From Accumulibacter sp964420975 (GTDB lineage Bacteria; Pseudomonadota; Gammaproteobacteria; Burkholderiales; Rhodocyclaceae): a stretch of DNA of 64,000 bases. Location: NCBI GenBank assembly GCA_964420975.1, contig CAYQVH010000004.1:131136-195135 (forward strand). The letters run 5' to 3'. The position numbers and the translations under genes were made by a program. Below the pieces are notes generated by a model that searched no databases, was not told the origin of the DNA, and worked only from the letters and a program-made list of their open reading frames with translations. Below, piece after piece: positions 17,045-25,448 of the stretch (the first letter of the stretch is position 1; each line of letters begins with the position of its first letter).

Positions 17045-17853
17045 CAGGGCGCCGAGTTCGCCTTATTTTCCCGGTGGTGACAGACTGTCGCTGCCGGGTC
17101 TTGGCCCGGCTGTTCCACAAGCTGACGGGCCCGCAGCAGGTTCTCGCTAGTGAGCACACGCCAGGTGTCGCCAAACGCGACTAGCTCCCTCGCCAGCAGC
17201 AGTGTTTGCGGGTACTCGTGGCGAACGTGTTCAAGATCGTGGAGAACGGCAATGACCGTTCGGCCGTCGGCGTGCCAGCGCTTGACGACGGCGGCAAGAT
17301 CACGCGTCGTCGCGGCGTCGATTGCGGCGTAGGGCTCGTCGAGCAGAATCAGCGTCGCATCGTGCAGTGAAATGCGAGCAAACAGAGCCCGCTGTAACTG
17401 ACCTCGTGAAAGCGTTCCGAGCGGATGTTTTTCCCAGCCCGTGAGGCCGACCGACGCCAGCGCATGGTCCAGCTGATCGTGCTGGCGGTGGTCGACGCAG
17501 GAAAAGGCGCCCATCTGTGGCCACAGGCCCATGGCGACAAAGTCACGGACGTTGATCGGAAATGACGCATCCAGCGTCGCCAGCTGCGTCATGAAGGCAA
17601 TTTGCCGACGACCGAGGCCGCAGCGCTCGATACGTCCCTGCGAAGGACGCAGTTCGCCGGCGATGGCCTTCAACAGCGTCGACTTGCCGGCCCCGTTCGG
17701 GCCAACAATCGCCAGCAGGCTACCCGCGGTGACCTGCGCGCTAAGGTGATGGATGGCCGGATGTCGGCGGTAGGCGAGCGTCAGGTCGTCAAAGCGCAGT
17801 ATCGGCTGAGTACCAACGGGCGACCTCGTGCTCACCGACAGGCAGGCGGTCAT
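17044..17853 (-). CDS. Zinc/manganese ABC transporter ATP-binding protein (ZnuC/AztA family)
   Basis: A 269-residue ATPase. Walker A is GPNGAGKST (51-59), Walker B is TLILLDEPYAAID and the switch His is in VIAVLHDLEHVR. The signature reads LSRGQLQRA rather than LSGGQ, a modest deviation seen in this family. The ATG at 17853 is fixed by a 4-base ATGA overlap with a 47-codon upstream gene. It energises the permease encoded next. Confidence 0.92.
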   Translation of the reverse strand: MTACLSVSTRSPVGTQPILRFDDLTLAYRRHPAIHHLSAQVTAGSLLAIVGPNGAGKSTLLKAIAGELRPSQGRIERCGLGRRQIAFMTQLATLDASFPINVRDFVAMGLWPQMGAFSCVDHRQHDQLDHALASVGLTGWEKHPLGTLSRGQLQRALFARISLHDATLILLDEPYAAIDAATTRDLAAVVKRWHADGRTVIAVLHDLEHVRHEYPQTLLLARELVAFGDTWRVLTSENLLRARQLVEQPGQDPAATVCHHRENKANSAP

Positions 17854-17993
17854 TCCAGCGCCCAGAAGACAGCACTCCACAGGGCGAACAGAGCGCCCGC
17901 CGCCCACGCCAGGCGAACGGCAGCGCCGGTGCACAGGATCGAGTTCCGGATTGCGACGGGGGCCGGCAGTGAGTCAGGCGCATGAGGCGGCAT
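17850..17993 (-). CDS. 47-residue single-span membrane peptide coupled to the metal transporter
   Basis: The ATG at 17993 opens a 47-codon frame: a polar N-terminus MPPHAPDSLPAPVAIRNS and one hydrophobic helix (about residues 26-46, rich in Ala, Leu and Trp) ending in ALE. Its TGA overlaps the ATPase start as ATGA, the same arrangement used by every other junction in the operon, and an upstream in-frame stop means no longer version is possible. No strong ribosome-binding site is visible. The function is unknown; it may be a small regulatory or assembly subunit. Confidence 0.5.
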   Translation of the reverse strand: MPPHAPDSLPAPVAIRNSILCTGAAVRLAWAAGALFALWSAVFWALE

Positions 17994-18421
17994 CGGCAGA
18001 ATCGGCTGTTGCTAAGGGCGAAGATCGCGGATCTTGCACCGTTCAGCGGCCAGATGCAATCCGGTTGCGAAAACGTGTGCGCCGGACTTGGTGTGTGACG
18101 TCATTGGTGAAAGTCCTGTGGCGCGGTATGGCCGCAACTGCGGTCCATCTGGCCCTACTACGCAGAGCCAATGGCAACGGGAGGCCAAGGGCGTCGCCTG
18201 ATGTCCGGCCTGCTGCGGTTGATTGCTCGCCTTCTGAAGGCGGGCGTGAGCATCGAGGGATCGGTTGAACCGACGCGCCTCGGCATGCTGTAATACGGCA
18301 TGACCTGCGCGATGGCAGGAAACCCCACCGTTTGGCAAACGAAATGTTGGGGGAAGCTCACCACCGGAAACGACGTCGTAACAAACTGGACTTGCTTGAG
18401 ACAGGAAAAGGAGACTGAAGC
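17994..18421. other. Divergent region between the metal transporter operon and the DUF1254 gene
   Basis: No credible gene was seen in 428 bases. A 108-codon leftward frame (18012-18338) has low-complexity, unrecognisable content. A GGAG-containing ribosome-binding site (AAAAGGAGACTGAAGC) precedes the lipoprotein ATG. No clear Zur-type AT-rich palindrome was recognised. Confidence 0.45.
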
Positions 18422-19912
18422 ATGAAGCAGTGGAAAAAATGGGTTGCCGTCGCGGCGGCAGGGGCCTTCGTCGCGCTGCTCGCGTCGTGCGGCAGGCAGG
18501 AAGAAGCGAAGGTGGAGAAGGTCGTCGATAAAGCCGCCGCGGAAGTCAAAGCGAAGGCCGAGGCCGCCGCCAAGGAAGTTGAAGCACGGACGATCGCGGT
18601 CGAGGGCTACATTTACGCCTACCCGCTCGTCACGATGGAAATAACCCGGCGAGTCATGACCAACGTCGAGAGCCCGGAGGGCACGCGCGCGCCGATGGGT
18701 GAGTTCGTCCGCGCCCGGACCTATCCGAACGCGTCGTTCCGGGACGTCACCGCGCCGAACGCCGATACGCTCTACACGACCGCGTGGATCGACGTGTCGA
18801 AGGAACCGTGGATCCTGAGCATCCCGGACATGAAGGGGCGCTACTTCCTCTTCCCGATGCTCGACGGCTGGACGAACGTCTTCCAGGATCCGGGCAAGCG
18901 CACTACCGGCACCAAGGCGCAGAAGTACGCGATCACCGGCCCCGGCTGGTCGGGAACGCTGCCGGAGGGCGTCACCGAGTACAAGTCGTCGACCGGTATG
19001 GTGTGGATTCTCGGCCGCATCTACTCCACCGGAACGCCCGAAGACTATAAGGCGGTCCACGCCCTGCAGGACCAGGTATCGGTCGTTCCGCTATCCGCCT
19101 ACGGCAAGGCCTACAAGCCCGAGCCCGCCAAGGTTGATGCGGCGATCGACATGAAGATGGCCGTCCGCGAGCAGGTCAACGCCATGGACGCCGCGACCTA
19201 CTTCAAGCTTTTCGCCGAACTCCTCAAGACCAATCCGCCGGCTGCCGATGACGCACCGATGGTGGCCAAGCTCGCGACGATTGGCGTGGTGCCGGGGCAG
19301 GACTTCGACGCCGCGAAGCTCGATCCCGCCGTCGCCAAGGGCCTCGCCGGGGCGCCGAAGCCGGCGCAAGAGCTGATCATGGGATGGATGAAGGCGGGCA
19401 TTCCCGCCGGCGACATCAAGCTCGAAAACGGCTGGCTGTTCACCACCAAGACCGGTCTCTACGGAACGGGCTATCTGCAGCGCGCGCTCGTCACCGCGAT
19501 CGGTCTTGGCGCCAACCGGCCGCAGGACGCCGTCTACCCGACCTCGGAGGGGCCGGATGTCCTGAAGAAGTACAACGGCGAGAAGAAGTACGTCATGCGC
19601 TTCGCAAAGGGCGAGTTGCCGCCGGTGGACGGCTTCTGGTCGCTGACGATGTACGACGCGGGCTATTTCTTCGTGGACAATCCGCTCAATCGCTACACGC
19701 TCAGCCAGCGGAACAAGCTCAAGCCCAATCCGGACGGGTCGGTTGATCTCTACATCCAGCACGAATCGCCCGGCAAGGACAAGGAATCCAACTGGCTGCC
19801 GGCGCCGAAAGGCGAATTTGTGTTGATGATGCGCTTGTACTGGCCGAAGGAGAATCCGCCCTCGATCCTCGACGGCTCGTGGAAAGTTCCCGGGGTAAGG
19901 GAAGTGCAGTAG
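18422..19912 (+). CDS. DUF1254/DUF1214 domain lipoprotein
   Basis: A 496-residue protein with a lipobox-bearing signal peptide (AFVALLASCGRQEEA), then a Lys/Glu/Ala-rich helical linker (about residues 26-58), a DUF1254 domain (EGYIYAYPLVTMEITRR onwards) and a C-terminal DUF1214 domain (KGELPPVDGFWSLTMYD). Family members are periplasmic or exported proteins of unknown enzymatic role, common in environmental proteobacteria. It appears monocistronic. A good ribosome-binding site supports this start. Confidence 0.9.
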   Translation: MKQWKKWVAVAAAGAFVALLASCGRQEEAKVEKVVDKAAAEVKAKAEAAAKEVEARTIAVEGYIYAYPLVTMEITRRVMTNVESPEGTRAPMGEFVRARTYPNASFRDVTAPNADTLYTTAWIDVSKEPWILSIPDMKGRYFLFPMLDGWTNVFQDPGKRTTGTKAQKYAITGPGWSGTLPEGVTEYKSSTGMVWILGRIYSTGTPEDYKAVHALQDQVSVVPLSAYGKAYKPEPAKVDAAIDMKMAVREQVNAMDAATYFKLFAELLKTNPPAADDAPMVAKLATIGVVPGQDFDAAKLDPAVAKGLAGAPKPAQELIMGWMKAGIPAGDIKLENGWLFTTKTGLYGTGYLQRALVTAIGLGANRPQDAVYPTSEGPDVLKKYNGEKKYVMRFAKGELPPVDGFWSLTMYDAGYFFVDNPLNRYTLSQRNKLKPNPDGSVDLYIQHESPGKDKESNWLPAPKGEFVLMMRLYWPKENPPSILDGSWKVPGVREVQ

Positions 19913-20205
19913 CGCTCTGTACAGATCTCGCCACGAACCATGCGCTCTGCGGGTGGCTGCTGGTTGGTAACTCCCAACCCTGACACCCGCTGGGCGCCCG
20001 AGCGGCGGCGCTGTGCCTGCCGTGCGGGAAAGATCGCGTTCTTACCTGAAAGCAGCCAGTCGTGGCGCCGAACAGCATTACACGGTGTCGTTTGCGACCG
20101 ATGCCGCGGCAACGACGGTGACGGCGCTACGCTGGGGGAACACGCCGGTCGAAGGGACGATGTAGACCGATCCAAGCGTTATTGTCTGCGCAGCAACGAA
20201 CCGAT
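19913..20205. other. Intergenic stretch before the decayed oxidoreductase
   Basis: No intact gene. The expected N-terminal 40 residues of the downstream YhdH-type protein cannot be found here in any frame, so the 5' end of that gene has been replaced or lost. A short open stretch ending at a TAG at 20163 looks protein-like (YTVSFATDAAATTVTALRW) but could not be identified. Confidence 0.4.
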
Positions 20206-21092
20206 CGTGTGAGCCATTCGACGCTCAACTACAAGGACGGCTTGGCTATTACCGGCAAAGGGCCGGTGGTACGAAAGTTTCCGATGATCCCGGGGATCGA
20301 CCTGGCGGGCGTCGTCGAGGAAAGCACTCACCCGGAGTACAAGGCTGGGGATTGGGTGGTGCTCAATGGCTGGGGGGTTGGCGAGGCGCACTGGGTGGTC
20401 TGGCGCAGAAGGCTCGTCTCAACGGTGACTGGCTGGTCCCCTTTGCCGGCGGCATTCTCGCCGCAGCAGGCAATGGCGATCGGTACCGCGGGCTACACCG
20501 CCATGCTGTGCGTGATGGCGCTGGAGCGGCATGGGGTCAGCCAGGGCGATGGAGAAATCCTCGTCACGGGCGCCGCAGGCGGTGTGGGCAGCGCGTTGCC
20601 GTGGCCGTGCTGGCCAAGCTCGGATACAAGGTCGTTGCGGCGACCGGCCGCCCCCAGGATGCCGACTACCTGAAATCCCTCGGGGCTACGGAAGTCGTGG
20701 AGCGCTCCCTGTTCTCCTCCCCCGGAAAGCCGCTAGGAAAGGAGCGCTGGGCCGGCGCCATCGATGTGGTCGGCAGTCATGTGTTGGCGAACGTCTGCGC
20801 TACAACGAAGTACCGCGGCGTAGTGGCCGCCTGCGGTCTGGCGGCGGGCATGGATTTTCCGGCCACTGTCGCACCCTTCATCCTGCGTGGCGTCACCCTG
20901 GTCGGCGTCGATAGCGTGATGTGCCCGCGCCCGGATCGGTTGGTGGCTTGGCAACGGTTAGCCAGCGATTTGGATGTGACAAAGCTCGGCAAGATCAGCC
21001 GCGAAGTCAGCCTGGTCGAGGCCATTCCGCTTGCCGACAGCCTCTTGAAGGGCGAAGTGCGCGGCCGTATCGTCGTCGACGTCAATCGCTAA
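20206..21092 (+). pseudogene. Decayed YhdH/AcuI-type acrylyl-CoA (quinone) oxidoreductase
   Basis: Fragments of a medium-chain dehydrogenase of the YhdH family run in order through two frames. These are SHSTLNYKDGLAITGKGPVVRK...GWGVGE (frame 1), LAQKARLNGDWLVPF (frame 3), FSPQQAMAIGTAGYTAMLCV...VTGAAGGVGS (frame 1), then VAVAVLAKLGYKVVAATGR to the end (frame 3). That implies frameshifts near 20390, 20445 and 20595. The family N-terminus is missing. The NADPH-binding motif and C-terminus (LLKGEVRGRIVVDVN) are intact. It is a pseudogene unless the assembly is wrong at these points. Confidence 0.85.
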
Positions 21093-21144
21093 ACCAATTT
21101 CGCAACCGCACCACAACCCATCCTGTCATCCCAAGGAGAAAAGC

Positions 21145-21723
21145 ATGACCCAAGTAGCGAAAGCCGCAGTAAGCCGTTTCCCGGTCCCGGAACTGAACGA
21201 CATGCCCGAAGACATCCAGGCTCGTATCCTCTCTGTCCAGGAGAAGTCCGGATTCATCCCGAACGTGTTCCTGGTACTCGCGCACCGCCCGGACGAGTTT
21301 CGCGCCTTCTTTGCCTACCACGACGCCTTGATGGACAAGCCAGGCAACCTGAGCAAGGCCGAGCGCGAAATGATCGTGGTGGCGACCAGCAACGTCAACC
21401 AGTGCCAGTATTGTGTGATCGCACACGGGGCCATCCTGCGTATTCGCGCCAAGAACCCGCTCATCGCCGACCAAGTCGCAACCAACTACCGCAAGGCCGA
21501 CATCACCGAGCGCCAGAAAGCGATGCTGGATTTCGCCATGAAGGTCTCGCAGACCGCGCACCTGGTCGGTGAAGCGGACTTCGAAGCCTTGAAGGCGCAG
21601 GGTTTCAGCGAGGACGACATCTGGGACATCGCGGGCATCTCGGCCTTCTTCGGGATGTCCAACCGCATCGCCAACGTGACGAGCATGCGACCCAACGCAG
21701 AGTTTTATTCGCTCGGCCGTTGA
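21145..21723 (+). CDS. AhpD-like (carboxymuconolactone decarboxylase family) peroxidase-related protein
   Basis: A 192-residue protein of the uncharacterised peroxidase-related branch of the CMD/AhpD fold. The redox motif Cys87-x2-Cys90-x3-His94 in CQYCVIAHG is present, consistent with hydroperoxide or thiol chemistry; the physiological substrate is unknown. The helical fold elements, including FFGMSNRIANVTSMRPN at the C-terminus, look complete. It has a good ribosome-binding site (AAGGAGAAAAGC) and lies 52 bases after the decayed oxidoreductase. Confidence 0.9.
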   Translation: MTQVAKAAVSRFPVPELNDMPEDIQARILSVQEKSGFIPNVFLVLAHRPDEFRAFFAYHDALMDKPGNLSKAEREMIVVATSNVNQCQYCVIAHGAILRIRAKNPLIADQVATNYRKADITERQKAMLDFAMKVSQTAHLVGEADFEALKAQGFSEDDIWDIAGISAFFGMSNRIANVTSMRPNAEFYSLGR

Positions 21724-21859
21724 GCCACCCAATTCGATGGATTGACTTCCTGACGATCCGCCAGACTCGGTGGGACGGGATCCGTACCGAGTCTGGCCGA
21801 TCACATGACCCGCGCTATGACGCCCGCGACTGACGGAAGAAATGAACCCAGATTGTCCA

Positions 21860-22434
21860 TTAGCCACTTTGCAGCCCATGAATGACTGGCGGAGCGGAAG
21901 CATTGGCCCAGAGTCCGGCGAACCAGGCGCGTTTGCGGTGGGGCACGGAAAGCATGACGCGGTTCTGGGAGGCTTCTCTGTGCCAGGAGGCACCGATGGT
22001 CAGCACCAGGCCATGCAAGGTAGAAAGCGTGCGCTGGATTCTGGAACGCAGCACGGCTTGGCGGAACAGGCTCATCAGGTTGTAGGCCAGCGTGGCAAAG
22101 CCCAGTGCCGCTTCCGTGGCCCAGAAGTTCCGCATGTTGAAGGCGTCTAGGCCGAAGTCCGCCTTCAGTTCCTTGATCCGGTTCTCGCAATCGGCGCGTC
22201 CCCGTTAGGTACGCCAGACCTTCACCATCGGCAGATCGAGGCGGGTCACGAAGGCGCCATAGGGCCGCCTTGGATGTCCGGATCGTCCGCCAACAGCGAC
22301 AGTGTCCTGCCCGGCGCCGTCTTGCGCTTAACCGATTGGCGCACGACGATGAGCCGCAAACGGGTACGATTCTTCTCGACGGTCGAGTGGGCGAGCACCC
22401 TGGCACTGGAGAAGGCCGCCGGCAAGCAAGGCAA
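21860..22434 (-). pseudogene. IS1380-type transposase remnant (C-terminal half)
   Basis: On the minus strand, pieces of an IS1380-like DDE transposase can be joined: EKNRTRLRLIVVRQSVKRKT, then YGAFVTRLDLPMVKVWRT, RGRADCENRIKELKADFGLD and MRNFWATEAALGFATLAYNL. A TAA interrupts the frame between VWRT and RGRAD (near 22206), and a frame change occurs near 22265. The N-terminal half is missing. It is inactive. Assignment to IS1380 is from remembered family motifs. Confidence 0.7.
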
Positions 22435-22816
22435 ACTGGCCTACCGCCTGATGCACGTCGATCGGGTTACCCTCGATGAACGCGGTTGCTTACCTTTCAG
22501 CCAGACCGGCGGGGCTTTACTGTTTCACCTGCTGTCGAAGCCCTACGAGCGCACGAGCGTGATCGTTACGACGAATCTGACCTTCGCCGAATGGCCGGCG
22601 GTGTTCGGCGACGCGAAGATGACGACAGCCCTGCTTGACCGGCTGACGCATCACTGCCACATCGTCAAGACGGGCAACGAGTCGTTCCGGTTCCGGCAAA
22701 GCAGTCAAACCGCAAAGGCAAGGGTGAGAGCCTGTGAGTTGACCCTGCGCGGCAAACCGGAAGAAGCCTCACCGGCGACGGAAGTCATGCTTGCCGTGGA
22801 ACCAGAACCCTTCTGA
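22395..22816 (+). pseudogene. IS21-type IstB ATPase remnant (C-terminal part)
   Basis: The open frame reads an IstB/DnaC-like sequence: AGKQGKLAYRLMHVDRVTLDE, SQTGGALLFHLLSKPYERTS, VIVTTNLTFAEWPAVFGD and KMTTALLDRLTHHCHIVKTG. The Walker A half and the partner transposase IstA are absent. The 5' edge runs into the IS1380 remnant on the other strand, so one element inserted into, or recombined with, the other. Confidence 0.8.
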
Positions 22817-22903
22817 GCCGCGAACCCCTATCGGCTACACGTATTCACCGTCGTTCATTGACGAACGGCTATACCCCGGGGTCAGAATTCATCGCGCACG
22901 GAA

Positions 22904-23107
22904 ATGGCACCCGACGCGCAGCGAATGAATCAGGCGGTCCGCCAGCACTGGCGCGTCGAAAACCGTCTGCACGGGTGCATGGACGTGGTCTTTGGCGATG
23001 ACCAGAGGCGCGCTCGTACCGATCTCGCCGCTCAGAACTTCGCCGTCCAGCGTCTGATCGCCGCCACTTCCGACCCCTTTCGTGCTCAAGTCCTGAGTCT
23101 TGGATAA
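22904..23107 (+). pseudogene. ISAs1-type transposase remnant (C-terminal 60 residues)
   Basis: The sequence AVRQHWRVENRLHGCMDVVF followed by GDDQRRARTDLAAQNFAVQR matches the C-terminal DDE segment of ISAs1 family transposases. Nothing upstream continues it. It is the third different transposase fragment in 1.3 kb and ends 73 bases before pyrD. Confidence 0.75.
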
Positions 23108-23179
23108 GGTTCATGCGATGGCCCTGGCTGGTGACAGCGGACCCTCGTCGTTATTGCTGCAATGCGGTAAAATTCGGGG

Positions 23180-24217
23180 ATGCTCTATTCCCTGCTGCGA
23201 TCGCTCTTTTTTTCGCTGGAATCCGAGGCTGCGCATGGCCTCGGACTATTCGGCGTCGACCTCCTGCGCGCCACCGGTCTCGGCTGTCTGCTTGCCAATC
23301 GTGTTTCGCCCGATCCCGTTCGTGTCATGGGAATCGACTTCCCCAATCCGGTGGGTCTGGCGGCCGGTCTTGATAAGAACGGCGAGCACGTAGACGCCTT
23401 GGCAGCCCTGGGCTTCGGTTTCATCGAGGTTGGCACGGTGACACCGCGCCCGCAGGCGGGCAACCCACGTCCGCGCCTGTTCCGTATTCCCGAGCGGCAG
23501 GCGATCATCAACCGCATGGGCTTCAACAACGTTGGCGTCGACCAGTTGCTGGCCAACGTCGCCGCGGCCGATTTCCCGCGCCGTGGGGGCGTGCTCGGCA
23601 TCAACATTGGCAAGAACGCCGACACGTCGATCGCTAACGCCGCCGACGACTACCTCTTCTGTCTTGAGCGCGTCTACCCCGCGGCGAGCTACGTGACGGT
23701 CAATATCTCGAGTCCGAATACGCGCCAACTGCGCGATTTGCAGCAGGACGACGCACTCGACGCGTTGCTCGCACGCCTCAAGCAGGCACAGGCCAGACTC
23801 TGCGACCGTCATGGACGCCTGGTCCCCCTGGCGCTGAAAATCGCTCCCGACCTCGACCAGCAGCAGCTCGTCGCGATCGCCGATCTCGTCCGCCGACATG
23901 GCGTGGAGGCGGTGATTGCCACCAACACGACGACCTCGCGGGCCGGCGTCGAGGGCTTGCCGAACGCCGAGCAGGGCGGTGGACTTTCGGGCGCGCCGTT
24001 GACCGCGGCGTCAACCGATCTGATTCGGCGCCTCGCCGCGGCTTTGGCGGGAGAGGTGCCGATCATCGGCGTCGGCGGCATTCTCGGTGGTGAGGATGCC
24101 GTGGCGAAGATCGCTGCGGGCGCCAGCCTGGTTCAGATCTACACGGGCTTCATCTATCGTGGTCCGCAGCTGATCGCTGAAGCGGTGGAAGCAATCGCTG
24201 CCGCACGAACTGCCTGA
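23180..24217 (+). CDS. pyrD: Dihydroorotate dehydrogenase (quinone), class 2
   Basis: A 345-residue PyrD oxidising dihydroorotate to orotate with electrons passed to membrane quinone. The N-terminal hydrophobic extension MLYSLLRSLFFSLESEAAHG is the membrane-docking region of class 2 enzymes. FMN and substrate motifs include NPVGLAAGLDKNGE, NRMGFNN, VNISSPNTRQLRDLQ and ATNTTTSR. Its length is normal. It stands alone, bracketed by transposase debris and the rsx operon. Confidence 0.97.
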   Translation: MLYSLLRSLFFSLESEAAHGLGLFGVDLLRATGLGCLLANRVSPDPVRVMGIDFPNPVGLAAGLDKNGEHVDALAALGFGFIEVGTVTPRPQAGNPRPRLFRIPERQAIINRMGFNNVGVDQLLANVAAADFPRRGGVLGINIGKNADTSIANAADDYLFCLERVYPAASYVTVNISSPNTRQLRDLQQDDALDALLARLKQAQARLCDRHGRLVPLALKIAPDLDQQQLVAIADLVRRHGVEAVIATNTTTSRAGVEGLPNAEQGGGLSGAPLTAASTDLIRRLAAALAGEVPIIGVGGILGGEDAVAKIAAGASLVQIYTGFIYRGPQLIAEAVEAIAAARTA

Positions 24218-24314
24218 CGCCTGATGCCTGGGCCGGCGTCAGGGTTGCACGCGTATTGACGCCGCGGGATAATCGCCCGGCTCCGGACTGTGACGTCGCC
24301 TGAGAACGCTTGCC

Positions 24315-24899
24315 ATGACTCACTACCTGTTCATCATCGTCGGCGCCGTCCTCGTCAATAACGTCGTCCTCGTCAAGATCCTCGGCCTGTGCCCGTTCAT
24401 GGGCGTCTCCCGCAAGCTGGAGACGGCGTTCGGCATGGGGGCGGCGACCACCTTTGTGCTCACGGTCGCCACGGGCGCCAGTTACATCATCGACCATTAC
24501 CTGTTGATGCCGTTTGGCCTCGAGTATCTGCGCGCGCTTTCATTCATCGTCACCATTGCGGCGATCGTTCAACTGACCGAGATGGTGATTCAGAAAACCA
24601 GCCCCTTGCTGCATCAGGTGCTCGGTATCTATCTGCCCTTGATCACGACCAATTGCGCGGTTCTCGGCGTCCCGTTGCTGAACATTGCCAACCGGCACGA
24701 TTTCGTCGAGTCGCTACTTTTTGGTGCCGGCAGCGCGGTCGGTTTCTCGCTGGTCCTCGTCCTCTTCGCAGGCCTGCGCGAGCGCATCGACGGTGCCGAC
24801 GTGCCGGCGTACTTCCAGGGAACGGCGATTGCGATGGTCACGGCGGGCCTGATGAGCCTGGCTTTCATGGGCTTTGCCGGCCTCGACAAGTACCAATGA
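24315..24899 (+). CDS. rsxA: Electron transport complex subunit RsxA (RnfA)
   Basis: A 194-residue, six-helix membrane subunit of the Rsx/Rnf complex. Conserved helix sequences NNVVLVKILGLCPFMGVS and LPLITTNCAVLGVPLLN are present; their cysteines are thought to hold an intramembrane iron-sulfur cluster with RsxE. It is the first gene of rsxABCDGE, and its stop overlaps the rsxB start (ATGA). The complex moves electrons between NADH and ferredoxin-type carriers using an ion gradient, or keeps SoxR reduced in enterics. Confidence 0.96.
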   Translation: MTHYLFIIVGAVLVNNVVLVKILGLCPFMGVSRKLETAFGMGAATTFVLTVATGASYIIDHYLLMPFGLEYLRALSFIVTIAAIVQLTEMVIQKTSPLLHQVLGIYLPLITTNCAVLGVPLLNIANRHDFVESLLFGAGSAVGFSLVLVLFAGLRERIDGADVPAYFQGTAIAMVTAGLMSLAFMGFAGLDKYQ

Positions 24900-25438
24900 T
24901 CAGCACCCTGTTGGTTATGGCACTCGGCGCCATCGTCCTCGGCGCGGCGCTTGGCTACGCGTCGATCAAGTTCAAGGTCGAGGGCGATCCGCTGGTCGAC
25001 AAGATCGACGCCATCCTGCCGCAGACCCAGTGCGGGCAGTGTGGCTATCCCGGCTGCAAGCCGTATGCGACGGCGATCTCGGCTGGCGAAGCCGACATCA
25101 ACCTCTGTCCGCCGGGGGGAATGGACGGTGTGCGCAAGCTCGCCGACCTCCTCGGACGCGAAGTGAAGCCGTTGCAAGGAGAGGAAAAGCCGAAGCAGGT
25201 GGCGATTATCGACGAGCAGACCTGCATCGGCTGCACCTTGTGCATCCAGGCTTGCCCGGTCGACGCGATCGTCGGCGCTGCGAAGCAGATGCATACCGTC
25301 GTCGCGCCGCTGTGCACCGGCTGCGAGCTGTGCGTCAAGCCCTGCCCGGTCGAGTGCATTGATATGCAGCCGATCGCCGAGAACCTCGATAACTGGAAAT
25401 GGAAGTACCCGGTGTTCGAAATCAAGCGTGCGGCCTGA
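24896..25438 (+). CDS. rsxB: Electron transport complex iron-sulfur subunit RsxB (RnfB)
   Basis: A 180-residue ferredoxin-like subunit: an N-terminal membrane helix, a four-Fe-S domain (CGQCGYPGCKPYATAI), and a double 4Fe-4S domain (CIGCTLCIQACPVDAI and CTGCELCVKPCPVECI). All cluster cysteines are present. It is the likely entry or exit point for low-potential electrons. It starts inside the rsxA stop. Confidence 0.96.
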   Translation: MISTLLVMALGAIVLGAALGYASIKFKVEGDPLVDKIDAILPQTQCGQCGYPGCKPYATAISAGEADINLCPPGGMDGVRKLADLLGREVKPLQGEEKPKQVAIIDEQTCIGCTLCIQACPVDAIVGAAKQMHTVVAPLCTGCELCVKPCPVECIDMQPIAENLDNWKWKYPVFEIKRAA

Positions 25439-25448
25439 CGCGTCTGCC

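Noticed and set aside
18012..18338. 108-codon leftward frame upstream of the metal transporter
   Set aside because: Composition is untypical of the surrounding genes and no start signal or family feature was found.
20040..20165. Possible C-terminal protein fragment (YTVSFATDAAATTVTALRW)
   Set aside because: It looks protein-like but is too short and unidentified to call a gene; it could be the end of a lost gene or chance.
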